Notes: a model not told the origin generated them from the sequence alone. Numbered from the stretch's first letter, positions 1 to 10,275 are shown. The stretch is 64,000 nt of DNA from Nematopogon swammerdamellus (GCA_946902875.1 OX336340.1:21653566-21717565), one strand, 5' to 3'. Translations and numbers: made by a program.

Positions 1-335
1 GTATACTTAACTTCTAGCGGTCTTGTTTACTACACTCATAGCGGTCTTGTATACTACACTTATAGGTCTTGTGTAATTATCTCCTAACGGTCTTGTGTAC
101 TAAACTCATAGTGTTCTTGTGTACTAAACTCATAGTGGTCTTGCGTACTAAACTAATAGTGGTCTTGTGTCTTGATTACTACACCCATAGCGGTCTTGTC
201 TACTAATCTCCTAGTGGTCTTGTGTACTAAACTCATAGTGGTCTTGTTTACTAATCTCCTAGCGGTCTTGTGTACTTACTAATCTCCTAGCGGTCTTGTG
301 TATTAAATTCATAGCGGTCTTGAGAACATTACTTA
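1..335. repeat. 24-bp tandem repeat (minisatellite), about 13 units
   Basis: Degenerate units of about 24 bp alternate between two variants, ending in ACTCATAGCGGTCTTGTGTA or ATCTCCTAGCGGTCTTGTGT. A few units are lengthened by short internal duplications (near 170 and 272). The array starts at the window edge, so its full length is unknown. No open frame of interest is seen. Confidence 0.9.
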
Positions 336-639
336 TTCTAGGACATTAATTTATCCTTGCATTATTTTCCGTTCCATTGCATCCGAATGTTATCCGCCAT
401 TAGGTTGAAATGTCCGGTGTCCGGTCGGAAGGTCCAGTGCAAAAGGAACCCATAAATTTTGATCCTCGAAGCTTTCTATACATCATACAAACTGTTCTTA
501 AACATATTCATATTTAGGCATATACCATTTTCATATACTTGTTATTAATAGTAACAGGCGTTTCCAAGATAGTTCATTATTGCACGCTGAAATATAAATA
601 AATATAAATTGAGGTCACAAAAGTGTTTAAAAATTATCT
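336..639. other. Unique AT-rich sequence, nothing recognised
   Basis: AT-rich DNA between the 24-bp array and a SINE fragment. I see no coding frame or repeat match within the window. Confidence 0.5.
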
Positions 640-795
640 CTTCCTTTGCCTTACCAGGTGGTATAGTTTACCATCGCATTGGATTGGTGCCACCGCACCG
701 AATGAAAGATCGGTCAGAAGCGGCTATGTAAAAGTTCGTGTTTTTGTAGGTGATGTAGCCGACCGTGTCAGTTTACATAAAATAAAACAGCTTGA
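640..795 (+). mobile_element. Family S SINE, 3' part, internally deleted
   Basis: It contains the family S core (CCAGGTGGTA, then TTGGTGCCACCGCACCGAATG) and jumps to the 3' end (GATGTAGCCGACCGTGTCAG) followed by an A-rich tail. The 5S-like head and the central block are missing. Confidence 0.75.
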
Positions 796-866
796 TAGGA
801 TTCCTTAGCATTTATTGCGGGCATACAAAGAAGGGTTTATCTTGAAAATACTGATTGACAGTAACG

Positions 867-1460
867 TGTGGGGTCGGTACTTAAAAAGAATAGCCCCACT
901 GCATCTCTCCCCGTGCATGTCGTAAAAGGCGCCTAAGGAATAAGGAGAAGGTACCGTGCTAAAGGGCGACAGGCTTGGCGCGGTCCTTCCACCCAGTCAT
1001 TAAGCAAGTGGGTTTTCTTGCCTTACTTGCTGCTTGATAGTTATGTATGTATCTTGTCCTAATACATTTCTAAATATGGTAGTTCCACACACTGTCGATA
1101 TTCCCCCACTTAGGACAAATCTATCCTGTAAATCTTTTATTTACAGGGCTGCCAACATGTTGAATTCACTCCCACCTGCATCCTTTCCTCTAATGTACAG
1201 TCTGGGGTCCTTCAAACATAATGTGAAGGTGCACCTAGCCGGCCGACAAGGTATTCGCAGCCCCCGTAAATATCCGAATGCCCGTGGGCGCCGTCGGACT
1301 ACACCTCTGCGTTAGTCTGGCGCGCGTCATTTGTCGTGCTCCCCATAAAAAAAAAGTTGGTGTTGTGCTGTAATTTACAACAGTACATGCAGCACAGCAC
1401 CGATTACTCTGATTACCCCGATTGTCGGGATACAGGGTGTGATATGTATGTATTGATGTA
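867..1460 (+). mobile_element. Family T repeat interrupted by a jockey-like 3' end
   Basis: The left part (867-1084) carries GTGTGGGGTCGGTACTTAAA and GTGCATGTCGTAAAAGGCG. The right part (1355-1460) carries TTGTGCTGTAATTTAC, GATTGTCGGGATACAG and an ATGT-rich tail. Between them sits an A-tailed LINE fragment. Other copies in the window (7052, 43337) are continuous across this point, which shows the insertion is secondary. Confidence 0.8.
1085..1354 (+). mobile_element. Jockey-like LINE 3' end (ORF2 C-terminus, UTR, A-tail)
   Basis: It encodes the C-terminal end of a jockey-like ORF2: motifs RTNLSCKSFIYRAANMLNSL, then YSLGSFKHNVKVHLAGRQGI, then ARGRR. A short UTR and ATAAAAAAAAA tail follow. 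The same layout with diverged sequence appears at 15600-15790. It is flanked by AGTT (1081-1084 and 1355-1358), a likely short target duplication in the family T host. It is truncated at its 5' end and inactive. Confidence 0.8.
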
Positions 1461-1935
1461 AATGCGATCAAATCCAAAGTGTTTCACCTGCACAGGTGCG
1501 GCAAGGTGTCGGCGCGGCGCTGCCGGCGCGCGGCGGTGTCGCTACCGCAAGACGTCTTTGGAGACACGGCCGGCCGGAGTGGTCCGCGCCGCGCCAGATG
1601 CACCGCGCTGGCGGCTAGCGGAGGCGGCGCGCGGCGCGGCGCTGTGCAGAGGTCCCGAACCTCGCACTAAACAGAATATCGATTACTTTCGCTACTATAA
1701 TGTAATCCCCCGCCCACTTTTCAAATGATGTGTTTTTTTTCATCCGAAGCCCCATATAGTGGTCCCTGTCTAACACCCGCGCGGCCGCACCCTCGCTCCA
1801 GGGCGGGCAGCCGCGCGTCTCGCTCGCTCCCGCCCGCCCGGCCGCCGCGCCGCCCGCGCCCTCGCCGTATGTAAATGACATGGCGGCGGCGCGCGGCTGT
1901 GTGCGTGACGCCCCATTCACGGACGCGGCCGGGAG
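1461..1935. other. GC-rich island, possible regulatory DNA
   Basis: Very GC-rich stretches at 1505-1640 and 1770-1890 contrast with AT-rich surroundings. A pair of inverted E-boxes (CACCTGCACAGGTG) lies at 1487-1500. Short open frames exist but have the biased composition expected of GC-rich non-coding DNA. I recognise no protein domain. Confidence 0.35.
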
Positions 1936-2169
1936 ATGCCCTCCTGTCGATGTTTCGGCACCGGGATTCCCTTTGATGAATTCATCTCATCGGTTCCAGC
2001 AGAAAGTACCCGCTGGCTGACCCGCCCAAACTTGTCGCCTTCGCGGGGTTGTCTGTTTGCGCTTACAAGAAAGATAAGTGAGTCTGCTTCGTTAATTACC
2101 TATGCCTTCGAGGAAAAAAATTAAAGAAAACGCCTTCTCATACAAAGTCAGTTAGTCGGTCAACGTTTA

Positions 2170-2470
2170 TGTGAACACTGCTGGACGTACGCCTCTTCCT
2201 TCTTTCAAAAGTCCTCCTGGCCTTCAGCGATATGGAATTACTGATTCTCATAAAAAATTATGTTCAAATTCTGACACACCGAATTATACCAACTACATAG
2301 TTCTCACCAAACAAACCTATCACACAACATCTTCCGAGGATCACACATTTACATGGCCCCCCACCTTTATAATAAAATTCCGCAAACACTTAAATAATTT
2401 TTAAAATATTATTCAGATGAATTAGGCATAAAAAAATGGTTTTATTCAATTAACAGAGCAAATATGTGAA
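2170..2470 (+). pseudogene. Possible LINE ORF2 C-terminal remnant
   Basis: A short frame around 2310-2393 reads HIYMAPHLYNKIPQTLK followed by a stop. This resembles the LYNKIP motif near the C-terminus of several LINE ORF2 proteins. No reverse transcriptase motifs are seen upstream. DNA at 1936-2169 shows nothing recognisable. Confidence 0.3.
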
Positions 2471-2488
2471 AATATGATTTTCCATTTT

Positions 2489-2722
2489 TAATCGACTTCA
2501 AAAAAGGAGGAGGTTCTATGTTCGGCTGTATGTATTTTTTTTTATGTATGTTCAGCAATATCTTCCCCAATTGTGAACCGATTTCGATGATTCTTTTTGT
2601 GTTCGGTTCAGTCTAGCTCCAAGGTGGTCCCATTTTTTTTTGGTCAAGATCGGATTGGAAATCGAGGCGGAATCGCGAGGCCGAAGGCCGAGCGATTCCG
2701 CCGAGTACATCAATAGCAAATA
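2489..2722 (+). mobile_element. Family E dispersed repeat, copy 1
   Basis: It begins CGACTTCAAAAAAGGAGGAG, passes through GAACCGATTTCGATGATTCT and a palindromic GAGGCCGAAGGCCGAG block, and ends CCGCCGAGTACATCAATAGC. The same unit is at 8764-9000, and at 21383-21650 in reverse. Its transposon class is not determined here. Confidence 0.75.
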
Positions 2723-2953
2723 AAAAAACTGTGAAATAAAAAACTATTTAAAAAAATATTAAAACCGCCTTCAAAAATTTATGAAATAAAAAAATTAAAA
2801 TCGAACCCTAGAGTTGAAGGCGGTGGTGCTAAAGCAAGCAAAAATAACCGACCGCCTTCAACTCTAGGGTTCGATTTTTATTTTTTTATTTCATACATTT
2901 TTGAAGGCGGTTTTTATATTTTTTTAAATAGTTTTTTATTTCACAGTTTTTTA
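2723..2953. mobile_element. Family M inverted-repeat element (MITE-like), copy 1
   Basis: Arms of about 100 bp are inverted. Each carries ACCGCCTTCAAAAAT, then ATGAAATAAAAA, then ATCGAACCCTAGAGTTGAAG. The short centre contains GCTAAAGCAAGCAAAAATAA. There is no coding capacity. It directly abuts family E here and again at 21169-21650, so E and M move or are duplicated as one unit of about 465 bp. Confidence 0.8.
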
Positions 2954-3165
2954 ACATTTAAATAACACAAGGCAAGGCAATACAGACGAGAGTCTAGTGC
3001 CTATCTCCGATCACGTAGTAATAATATATAATATTATGTGGGTACAACTATTTTATTATTATCAACATCAATTTGTTTCTGCTACTCTGTTTCTTCTATG
3101 TCGTCTGAGAAATAAAAATTTGAAAATTTGGATTTGGATACTAATATTGCAATGTACCGTGTACA

Positions 3166-3800
3166 AGTACTGTGTGGGGCCGGTACTTAAAAAGAATAGC
3201 CCCACTGCATCTCTGCCCATGCATACCGAAAAGGCGACAAGGCGATAAGGCGATAAGGACGAGATGCCGCGCTAAAGGGCGACAGGCCGGCCACCTCTCA
3301 CCTTAGCACGGTGCATCCACCGAGTCAGGCAGTTAGGTGGGCCTTCATGCTGCTTGGGAATAACGTGGAGGTTGGTATGGTGCTGTAATTTACCAGAGCT
3401 CTTGCAGCACAACACCGATTACTCTGCTTCACCCCGATTGTCGGGATACAGCATGTGATATGCATAGGCGCCGACTACGTGGGTGCTCGGGGGCTCCAGC
3501 ACCCACGAGCGGTGAGTCATGGGTGCGGAGCACCCACGGCGATAGATTTTGTTTATGCAAACCAGTTTAGTTGGCTGAGTCGGAGGGGCCAAAGTACATG
3601 CTCTGACCAGCCAATAACACCTCCGAGAAGGTAGGTGTAAATTCGGCGTGAAATTAAAAACATTGTGCGAATGTTTTGCGAATCCATGCTGACGGGTTCC
3701 GGGAGAATTAGAGAAAAATTAGAGAAGGGTATGTCCAGCAATTTGCATGAGCACCCACGAGGATTTCTGAAAGTCGGCGCCCCGGTGATATGCATGTATG
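3166..3800 (+). mobile_element. Family T repeat interrupted by an inverted-repeat element
   Basis: Family T sequence runs from GTGTGGGGCCGGTACTTAAA at about 3171 to the 3' end GATTGTCGGGATACAGCATG at about 3437, then is split by a 319-bp element and resumes as GTGATATGCATGTATGTA. A short GGCGACAAGGCGATAAGG expansion lies near 3230. DNA at 2954-3165 shows nothing recognisable. Confidence 0.75.
3466..3784. mobile_element. Small inverted-repeat element inside a family T copy
   Basis: The ends are GGCGCCGACT (3467-3476) and AGTCGGCGCC (3772-3781), with further inverted similarity around GTGGGTGCTC. Direct repeats GTGATATGCAT flank it (3455-3465 and 3785-3795). The interior includes reverse-strand family F sequence (about 3570-3645). 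There is no transposase, so it is non-autonomous. Its superfamily is not assigned. Confidence 0.6.
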
Positions 3801-4660
3801 TAGTGCAGTAATTAGTGAGATTAATAATATCTACCTACAGATCACCTGGTCGTATCACCTTGCAGCCAATTGTATGTTTGATGCAGAATTCTCCTATTTA
3901 CTATCGACAACTCTTCACCGCGATCCTCGCCGAAACTCCGCGTTTCAGTTGCGAAAGGTCCAATGCGCACCGCCGACGAGCAGGAACTATGCTCCCAGCT
4001 CGCTCGCGATAGAGCGCACAGTCCAACGAGCGGCGTGCCGCCCATCAAACTTTATCATAATAATATAATGTCGTGTATACGTCGAGAATGACACTTTTAC
4101 GAGGTATAATTTACATTATTTCGTCCGGAGCGGAGCGGAGGCTCCGCCGCTGCGTGCTGGCTCGATTGATTTTCCGTCAGTTAGCTCTACTATTTGCGTA
4201 CGCCAAATCGAATCACTACGTACACGCGGGGGGCGGGGGCGCAGGGGGCGGTGGGGGCAGCGCGGGCGGGGGGCCGGGGGGCGGCCAGGCATTATTTTGT
4301 AATGCTGGATTCGGGTGAACATTGTCAACGATTTTTATGTATCTTTTATTTCATTGCACGATTTTCAAGCGATTCTGCTGTAGAGAACTTTCATTGATAC
4401 ATAGGTACTTACGTATTCGATCGTGCTGATATTTTAAAGTTTCGTACTAGTACTGAAATCCAGTAGTACGCATACCTTTCATACGGAGTAAGATGAGATA
4501 ATTTTTTCATTTATATAAGTCACTCTATGGTTTTTTTTTACACTTTATGCCACCTCCTAGTGAGTGACAAGGACGAACTTATTGCCTAAGGCAATTTATT
4601 TAAGTCAACCCGGTGGACCTCAGTTTTACCTAGACTCCGCGCGCCAACGAACTATGTAAT
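3801..4660. other. Unique sequence with a G-rich tract
   Basis: No gene is recognised. A strongly G-rich stretch at 4226-4290 (repeated GGGGGCGG-like blocks) could form G-quadruplexes. Short frames across it are glycine-rich by composition and not credible proteins. Confidence 0.4.
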
Positions 4661-4950
4661 ATTTCGGGCCAAACGTATGGACCATCCGCGCCTCCGAGCT
4701 ATGTGGCTCAACGTTTCGGGTCAAACGTATGGACCATCCGCGCCTCCGAGCTATGTGGCTCGACGTTTCGGGTCAAACCTATGGACCATCCGCACCTCCG
4801 AGCTATGTGGCTCGATGTTTCGGTCAAAACTATGGACCATCCGCGCCTCCGAGCTATGTGGCTCGACGTTTCGGGCCAAACGTATGGATCATCCGCGCCT
4901 CCGAGCTATGTGGCTCGACGTTTCGGGCCAAACGTATGGACCATCTTCAT
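4661..4950. repeat. 52-bp tandem repeat, about 5.5 copies
   Basis: The unit starts ATGGACCATCCGCGCCTCCG and ends TTTCGGGTCAAACGT. Starts fall at 4677, 4729, 4781, 4832, 4884 and 4936. All spacings are 52 bp except one of 51. The units are over 90 percent alike. Because 52 is not a multiple of 3, the same peptide runs through successive frames, giving three overlapping spurious open frames. Confidence 0.9.
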
Positions 4951-5874
4951 GAGGACTGAGCCAGTGCTACAGAGAATTGACAGTAGCTCTGAGAAGACCA
5001 TGAGTGAAGCCGTAAAATGTTTTGATAATATTGGGTCAGACTATGAGAGTTGACACGCATGCGCGCCAGGCTGAAGTGGAGGTGGTATACTTGTTGTGTG
5101 CCGCGTGACGGAGCCGGGAGATGCGCTCGCATAATTTCACTCTCCTGGATTGAGTGCTACGGGAGAGTTCTTTGGACGGAGCAAGCGGGGTGTGGAGAGA
5201 GACATCCTGTCGGTCTATTAGCGAAACTTTTTTTTACGCACGTTTGAAATGGGGACCTAAATGAGCAAAAGTGAAACGTCACGAAAGTACGAACGAACGG
5301 AAGTTTCAATGGAACGTCCTCATTGCCTGGCTATCGAACGAACAAATAAACAGTATGCTACAGCGAGATGATTCTAGCAATGCAGTGACAAAGTACTGGC
5401 AGCGCCATCTATTGGTGAACATCAGAACTAACAATTGAATACAATATGGACTGCGACATTTACTACTTTATATACATTTATTTATTTATTTAGCATATAC
5501 CGGACTATTTATATCGAACAGGGCGTGTCACAGACAGGGTTCCTACAGCAGCAGCGTCGTCGCTTGCTACTGAATCCTGAAAACTATCGATTCCATAATT
5601 TTTCCGCAAAGTGTATAACTCAAAGTTGTCTCTATACAATGTAGCCTATATTTACCAAGGTAAAGTACCTGAGCTCGAGTAGGTACTCGCTGCAGTGCTA
5701 CGAAATACAATTATGATATACTATGATGACTCGTCTTTACTTATTTGTTTTCTACTATTTTTTTATAATAAATGAAAAGCGGTCAAGTGTGAACGAAGGA
5801 GTTTTTTCTGAGGGAAAAATATATACATTCACACCTACACCTGCTCATTCGCCGTTGGGAATCGATGGTGTAAA
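4951..5874. other. Unique sequence, nothing recognised
   Basis: Mixed-composition DNA with a short TTTA-rich patch near 5465-5490. No coding frame, inverted repeat or window repeat was found. Confidence 0.4.
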
Positions 5875-5975
5875 ACTGTTGGTCCCTTCCATTGCCCCTT
5901 ACTAGGTGGTATCCTCAAATTGTATGTACATAGCCCACTAGGTCGGTGCCACCGTACTGGATCTAAGATTTATGA
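5875..5975 (+). mobile_element. Family S SINE, degenerate fragment
   Basis: Recognisable blocks are TACTAGGTGGTA and GGTCGGTGCCACCGTACTGG in family order. The head and tail are missing. Confidence 0.45.
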
Positions 5976-5984
5976 ATAAAAAGC

Positions 5985-6502
5985 GGCCAAGCGAGTCGAA
6001 CTCGCGTGGAGAGGTTTCCGTACCATTCCGTTTTCCGTGAGAACTTTAATACTTTGTATGTCTTAAGAGTTTTGGAGGTTTTCCTGTAAACTATAAGCGA
6101 GACCCAATATTTCCTATATTTTTTTCTAAATTTTAGACTCAGTGTCGGAGATAAGGGGGTAGGTGGAATACTCGATTTTTGTTTATTTTCCTCAATATCT
6201 TTTAAAATATGCATTTTAAAGTTATAAAAAAATTAAATTTTATTTCTTATAACGAGCTATTTTCCCTAAAATCTCACAAAGTCCACTTAATTTTTTTTTT
6301 CTTCTTTCTCATTTGTCCCCCAAAATTGACCCGCAAAATCGAAATTCATTCATTTACGCTATATGTCCGTGTTTGGGCCATCAAACTCTATAAATTTCAA
6401 CTTTTTTCGTCGGAGAAAATAAGCTGTGACAGACAGACAGACACAAGAGTGATCCCATAAGGGTTCAGTTTTATTCACTTTTGAGGTACGGAACCCTAAA
6501 AA
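5985..6502 (+). mobile_element. Family P repeat
   Basis: It starts GCGGCCAAGCGAGTCGAACT, runs through GGGCCATCAAACTCTA and AAAATAAGCTGTGACAGACA, has a short AGAC microsatellite, and ends TTTTGAGGTACGGAACCCTA. The same 3' end recurs at 17085-17106 and 46217-46246. Its class is not determined. It is a lepidopteran-type dispersed repeat with no coding frame. Confidence 0.7.
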
Positions 6503-6940
6503 AATTATAAATAAACAAATAATGAAACAATTCAGCAACCTTGCTCTACAATTTGAAAGGCGAATGACCCCGCACAGCCTGCGGGGCGCGGGGTGCGGGG
6601 TGCGGGGTGCGGGGCGCGGGGCGCGGGGTGCGGGGTTCGGAACAGCCGCACGTGAGCGAGGTGTCCTCAAGCAAAGAAAGCAAGAGCACGAGATATTTGG
6701 GATAAAACTAATTAAGAAGAAACACGCAACGACACGACAGTAAGGCACTTCGGAAGGTCGGCTCGCCACCTCGCCGGGACAACTTCCGAAGGCTGCGGAG
6801 GTGTTGCGGTTTTTAAAAGGGGAACCATTAATTGAATTGTTTGCTTTCATTGATTCGAATCATGCGGTTTTTGCACCGAACCAAGTGGTGTTATCTCATT
6901 ATTTCATATACTATTTTATATATTTATCTCGTTATCGCGA
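6503..6940. repeat. 7-bp G-rich minisatellite (6574-6642) in unique DNA
   Basis: About nine units of GCGGGGT or GCGGGGC run from 6574 to 6642. The remaining DNA is unique. A 6741-6795 stretch pairs CTTCGGAAG with CTTCCGAAG-like blocks. No gene is recognised. Confidence 0.6.
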
Positions 6941-7048
6941 AATGAAAGGAAGCACTGACATGGCACCTAGATCACCCGGTGTTATGGGCTGACATCACGG
7001 ATGTCGTAGGTGATGTAGCCAACCGCGTCAGTTTCCATAAAAAAATCT
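6941..7048 (+). mobile_element. Family S SINE, 3' fragment
   Basis: It contains GAAGCACTGACATGGCACCT, GGGCTGACATCACGGATG, the 3' end GTGATGTAGCCAACCGCGTC and an A-tail. It is 5'-truncated and lies directly before a family T copy. Confidence 0.8.
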
Positions 7049-7051
7049 CAT

Positions 7052-7382
7052 ATGTACCGTGTGGGGTCGGTATTTAAAAGAATAATCCCACTGCATCTCT
7101 CCCCGTGCATGTCGTAAAAGGCAACTAAGGGATAAGGACAAGGTGCCGCGCTAAAGGGCGTCAGGATAGCCACCTCTCACCTTGGCACAGTCTTTCCATT
7201 GAGTCATGTAGCGGGTGGGTCTTCTTGCCTTACTTGCCGCTTGATAGTTATCATGTCCGAATACATTGCTACATTTGGCGGTCGCTGTTGTGCTGTAATT
7301 TGCAAGAGTAATTGCAGCACAATATCGATTACTCTGCTTACCCCGATTGTCGGGATACAACGTGTGATATCTATGTATCCCA
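7052..7382 (+). mobile_element. Family T repeat, near full length
   Basis: It is continuous from TACCGTGTGGGGTCGGTATT to GATTGTCGGGATACAACGTG with a short ATGT-like end. It is a useful reference copy, because two other copies are split by insertions. There is no coding capacity. The 3' end resembles the last 40 nt of the RTE-like element at 61364-62650. Confidence 0.8.
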
Positions 7383-8111
7383 TATTTTCCATGGCTACGT
7401 AGTTTGATAAAGTTTCTGAATTTATCAATACCTACTTGCCTGCCTTAGAAAGTTATAATTTTTCATAAATGGTGATATAATTTTAGTATGGTGATGGTAT
7501 GGTATGGTTTTATTGAAGTCTCGTAAAGCTAGATTGCACATAAAAACCTCATAACTTAGGTTATATGTTGTATGCAAGTAATTTCTTTTTTGCAGCACAA
7601 CAAGGATTACTCCACCTGCCCAGATTGTCGGAATACAGCGTGTGTGGTATGTAGTTGTACGTATGATAATATTTTTATGTTGGTACTAAGCATTTACTTC
7701 CCAGAGAAGTTGCAAAATAAAAAAAAAATAAAAAAGTAATTACACCATTAAGAGTAGAATCACTTTCCCCGACCATACACGATAATCACAAGCATTTGTC
7801 CACTCAGCATCCGAGTCGTGGTCTCCGTGCTCCGTCTGTGTTCCGGGAAGGCTTAATGAAGATCTTAATTGGGCGAGAGCGTGAGCTGCGACCGCGCATC
7901 CTTATCAGCGACGCCACGGAGGCGACGACGGACGGCGCGCGGGGCGGTGGAGGCGGAGAGAAAAAACTATGTTGGCATATCAGTCAAGGTAGAAACATGG
8001 GAGTCAGTTAATGTACACTGATGTTTTGTGACTGGAATTAATATTCTGTAGTAACTTTTGATGATGAACTGCTACAGTAGATATTTTAACAATCAATAAA
8101 AATAAATATGA
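7383..8111. other. Unique sequence with a family T 3' end at 7575-7665
   Basis: AT-rich DNA. A family T tail fragment (GCAGCACAACAAGGATTACT, then ATTGTCGGAATACAGCGTGT) lies at about 7590-7650. A GC-rich patch at 7800-7970 has no recognised domain. Confidence 0.5.
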
Positions 8112-8639
8112 CTACTCCTTGGTAAAGAAAGACAGTGGATACAAAACGGCCCATTTGAATGGAAAATTACTAACGAAGAATCAGTAAATTTGTTTAAGGA
8201 TTTTAAAATATCCTATACTGAATATGACATTCCCAACAACCTAGAATTCCCTGAGACTGAGAGCACAACAAAGACTACCATTGCCTTACATAGACACGTT
8301 TGCCTTACAGGTCCAAGCAATATTCAACTTAAATCGTTAATATCAAACAAACCTCATAGCTCCTAGTAACACCCACGGCAGCAGTTGCAACGTGTTTATC
8401 AGAAACCCACATTCGTATGCAAACATTTTACCACTAGACCTACCGTACTCACAATTTGAACATATCGCGATCCAAGCAAGATCATACGAAGTCCAGAAAG
8501 GACCGCAAACACGGACTATGACACAAGAATATTTCACCGCAGCAGTTTAGGAGCAAAATTACACGTATCACTTGCGCGTGATTACATTTTATACACATTC
8601 CAAGCGTATTATGATAATAATCTGGAAAGTTTAATCTAG
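8112..8639 (+). pseudogene. Decayed protein-coding remnant of unknown origin
   Basis: Three consecutive open segments in different frames, 8112-8366, 8365-8550 and 8541-8639, abut or overlap by a few bases. Each has balanced, protein-like amino-acid composition. The first ends at a TAG-TAA pair, the second at TAG 8548-8550 and the third at TAG 8637-8639. Together they cover about 175 codons, consistent with one ancestral frame broken by two frameshifts. There is no ATG at a sensible place, and an in-frame stop (8109-8111) precedes the first segment. I do not recognise the family. A transposon- or virus-derived gene is possible but unproven. Confidence 0.4.
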
Positions 8640-8763
8640 TAGAACTCTCAAACAACGAAGAACCAAAATTAATTAAAGATAAATAATATTAGATATTGCT
8701 AGAACTTATTCGTAGCATTAGTGTATCCTGCAACGAAATTTTTCAGCTGTTAGATGAACTTGT

Positions 8764-9000
8764 TTTTAACCGACTTCAAAAAAAGGAGGTGATTCTCAAT
8801 TCGACTGTATTTTTTTTTTAATGTTTGTTACCTCAGAACTTTCGACTGGCTGAACCGATTATGAAAATTCTTTTTTTATTTGAAAGCTTGTGCTTCCCGT
8901 GTGGTCCCATTTTAATATGGTTAAGATCGGATTGGAAAACGAGGCGGAATCCGCCGAGCACCTTAATAGCAAAAAATTACTAAAAAACCTTTCAAGTGTG
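8764..9000 (+). mobile_element. Family E repeat, copy 2
   Basis: It starts TTAACCGACTTCAAAAAAAG, contains ATTCTCAATTCGACTGTATT, GTGTGGTCCCATTTT and GAGGCGGAATCCGCCGAGCA. It lacks the GGCCGAAGGCC block present in copies 1 and 3, and no family M element follows it. Confidence 0.75.
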
Positions 9001-9132
9001 AACGTTGTTCGCGCACAGAGGGTTCCGTAGCCATTACCTTCTAGCACGCAAGGCGAGCGCATGCGCGGTTGCTTCGTGCGTGCCCCGTATCGCCGCAGAT
9101 TACTACGCGCGCCCCGCACATGAGCGAATGGA

Positions 9133-9460
9133 CTACTTTATAATTTTTAGGGTCCCGTACCCGTTACCCTATTACTAAGCCTACGCCGTCTGTTCGTCCG
9201 TCCGTCTGTCCTACCATTAAAGGGATGTTTCTTTTAAAAACCTTAATTAATGCGCAAAATCGAAATTAACGCTACACTTGGGTCATCAAACTCTAATATG
9301 TAAAAAAAATCATCTTTTTTTTCATCCATGAGATTCGAAGAAAATAAGCTGTCAGACAGACAGACAGACATACAGACAGACACAAGAGTGATCCTATAAG
9401 GCCTCCGATTTTTTTTTCTCTTTTGAGGTACTTTTCAGTTACGGAACCATAAAAAAACTA
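9133..9460 (+). mobile_element. Family Q 5' segment joined to a family P 3' segment
   Basis: The left part (9149-9215) is the family Q start: GGGTCCCGTACC, then CTATTACTAAGCCTACGCCG and a CTGTCCGTC run. The right part is family P: GGTCATCAAACTCTAATATG, AGAAAATAAGCTGTCAGACA, an AGAC run, and TTTTGAGGTAC before the A-rich end. This is either a chimera or a shared architecture of two related families. Confidence 0.6.
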
Positions 9461-9479
9461 AAAGTAAAAATTCAAGGGG

Positions 9480-9608
9480 TCCACCCCATACAAGTCCAGG
9501 GAAGTCTCCGATATGGCAACTACCTTCTCGCAGGTGATAATTGCTGGTCGGAGCATGTGCTTTGGTCCCTCCGACTCAACCACCCGTACCCGATACATAA
9601 AAAAAAGT
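9480..9608 (+). mobile_element. Family F LINE tail with A-tail
   Basis: It runs from CAGGGAAGTCTCCGATATGG through GGTCGGAGCATGTGCTTTGG to CCCGATACATAAAAAAAA. The same tail is at 28250-28357, and is split in two at 13484-13540 and 15801-15870. Confidence 0.7.
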
Positions 9609-10275
9609 TTTTTTTCAACGTTTTTTCTGATACGTATACTGTGCCCGCGGCTCCGCCCGCTCTCATATTTGACTTCTCTGCTAACCTCATAAGCCATTTA
9701 ACGTGATGAAAAGAGTAGCCTATAATTGATGGGAAGAACCAAGCTATCTGCAGAAGCAAACTGTATTAAAATCGGTTCAGTGGTTCTCGAGTTATAAGCG
9801 GACAGACAGACAGACAGAAAGTAGACGTTGGATTTTATTAAAGGTCAAAAAGTCAAGTCAAAATATATTTATTGCACTTGAATTTTTTTTTGCAAAAGGT
9901 ATAGCTTAACACCGTAGGCGTTCTCCCCCAGCCAACCTTTGGGTTATTATGAAAAAGGTAAGGAAGGATATTCGGAATGAAAGTACAGTTGTTCTATGTT
10001 CTTACAGTATCGTGTTGTGTCGGTACCGTTTTAGTTAACTTTCTATGATAGATGTACCTACAGTTTCTTCAAAGTTATATTTATTTATTCCTTTTATTAG
10101 TTCTTATCGCGTATATGTACATACGTGGGTTGTCAACAACATATCGTCACATTTTGTAGAAAATATACTGTGTTTCCGAGTGGTGTCCCCTGGCTATGAA
10201 ACAATAAAAAGCGCTCCGCGACTTGGGCAATTGAAAAAAAAATGCAATAACACAAATTGCAATTAATTTATTATA
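9609..10275. other. Dispersed-repeat-like DNA, weakly assigned
   Basis: At 9760-9835, TTAAAATCGGTTCAGTGGTT followed by a GACAGACAGACAG run is typical of dispersed repeats. At 9855-9880, AAAATATATTTATTGCACTTG looks like a reverse-strand 3' end. From about 10000 to 10275 the sequence is AT-rich with no gene. Confidence 0.35.

Noticed and set aside
1462..1728. Cys/Arg-rich frame resembling a zinc finger
   Set aside because: The CxxC spacing does not continue into a C2H2 or other known finger; composition of a GC-rich island explains it.
4677..5053. Overlapping repetitive open frames of 76-116 codons
   Set aside because: They come from the 52-bp tandem repeat and have no independent support.
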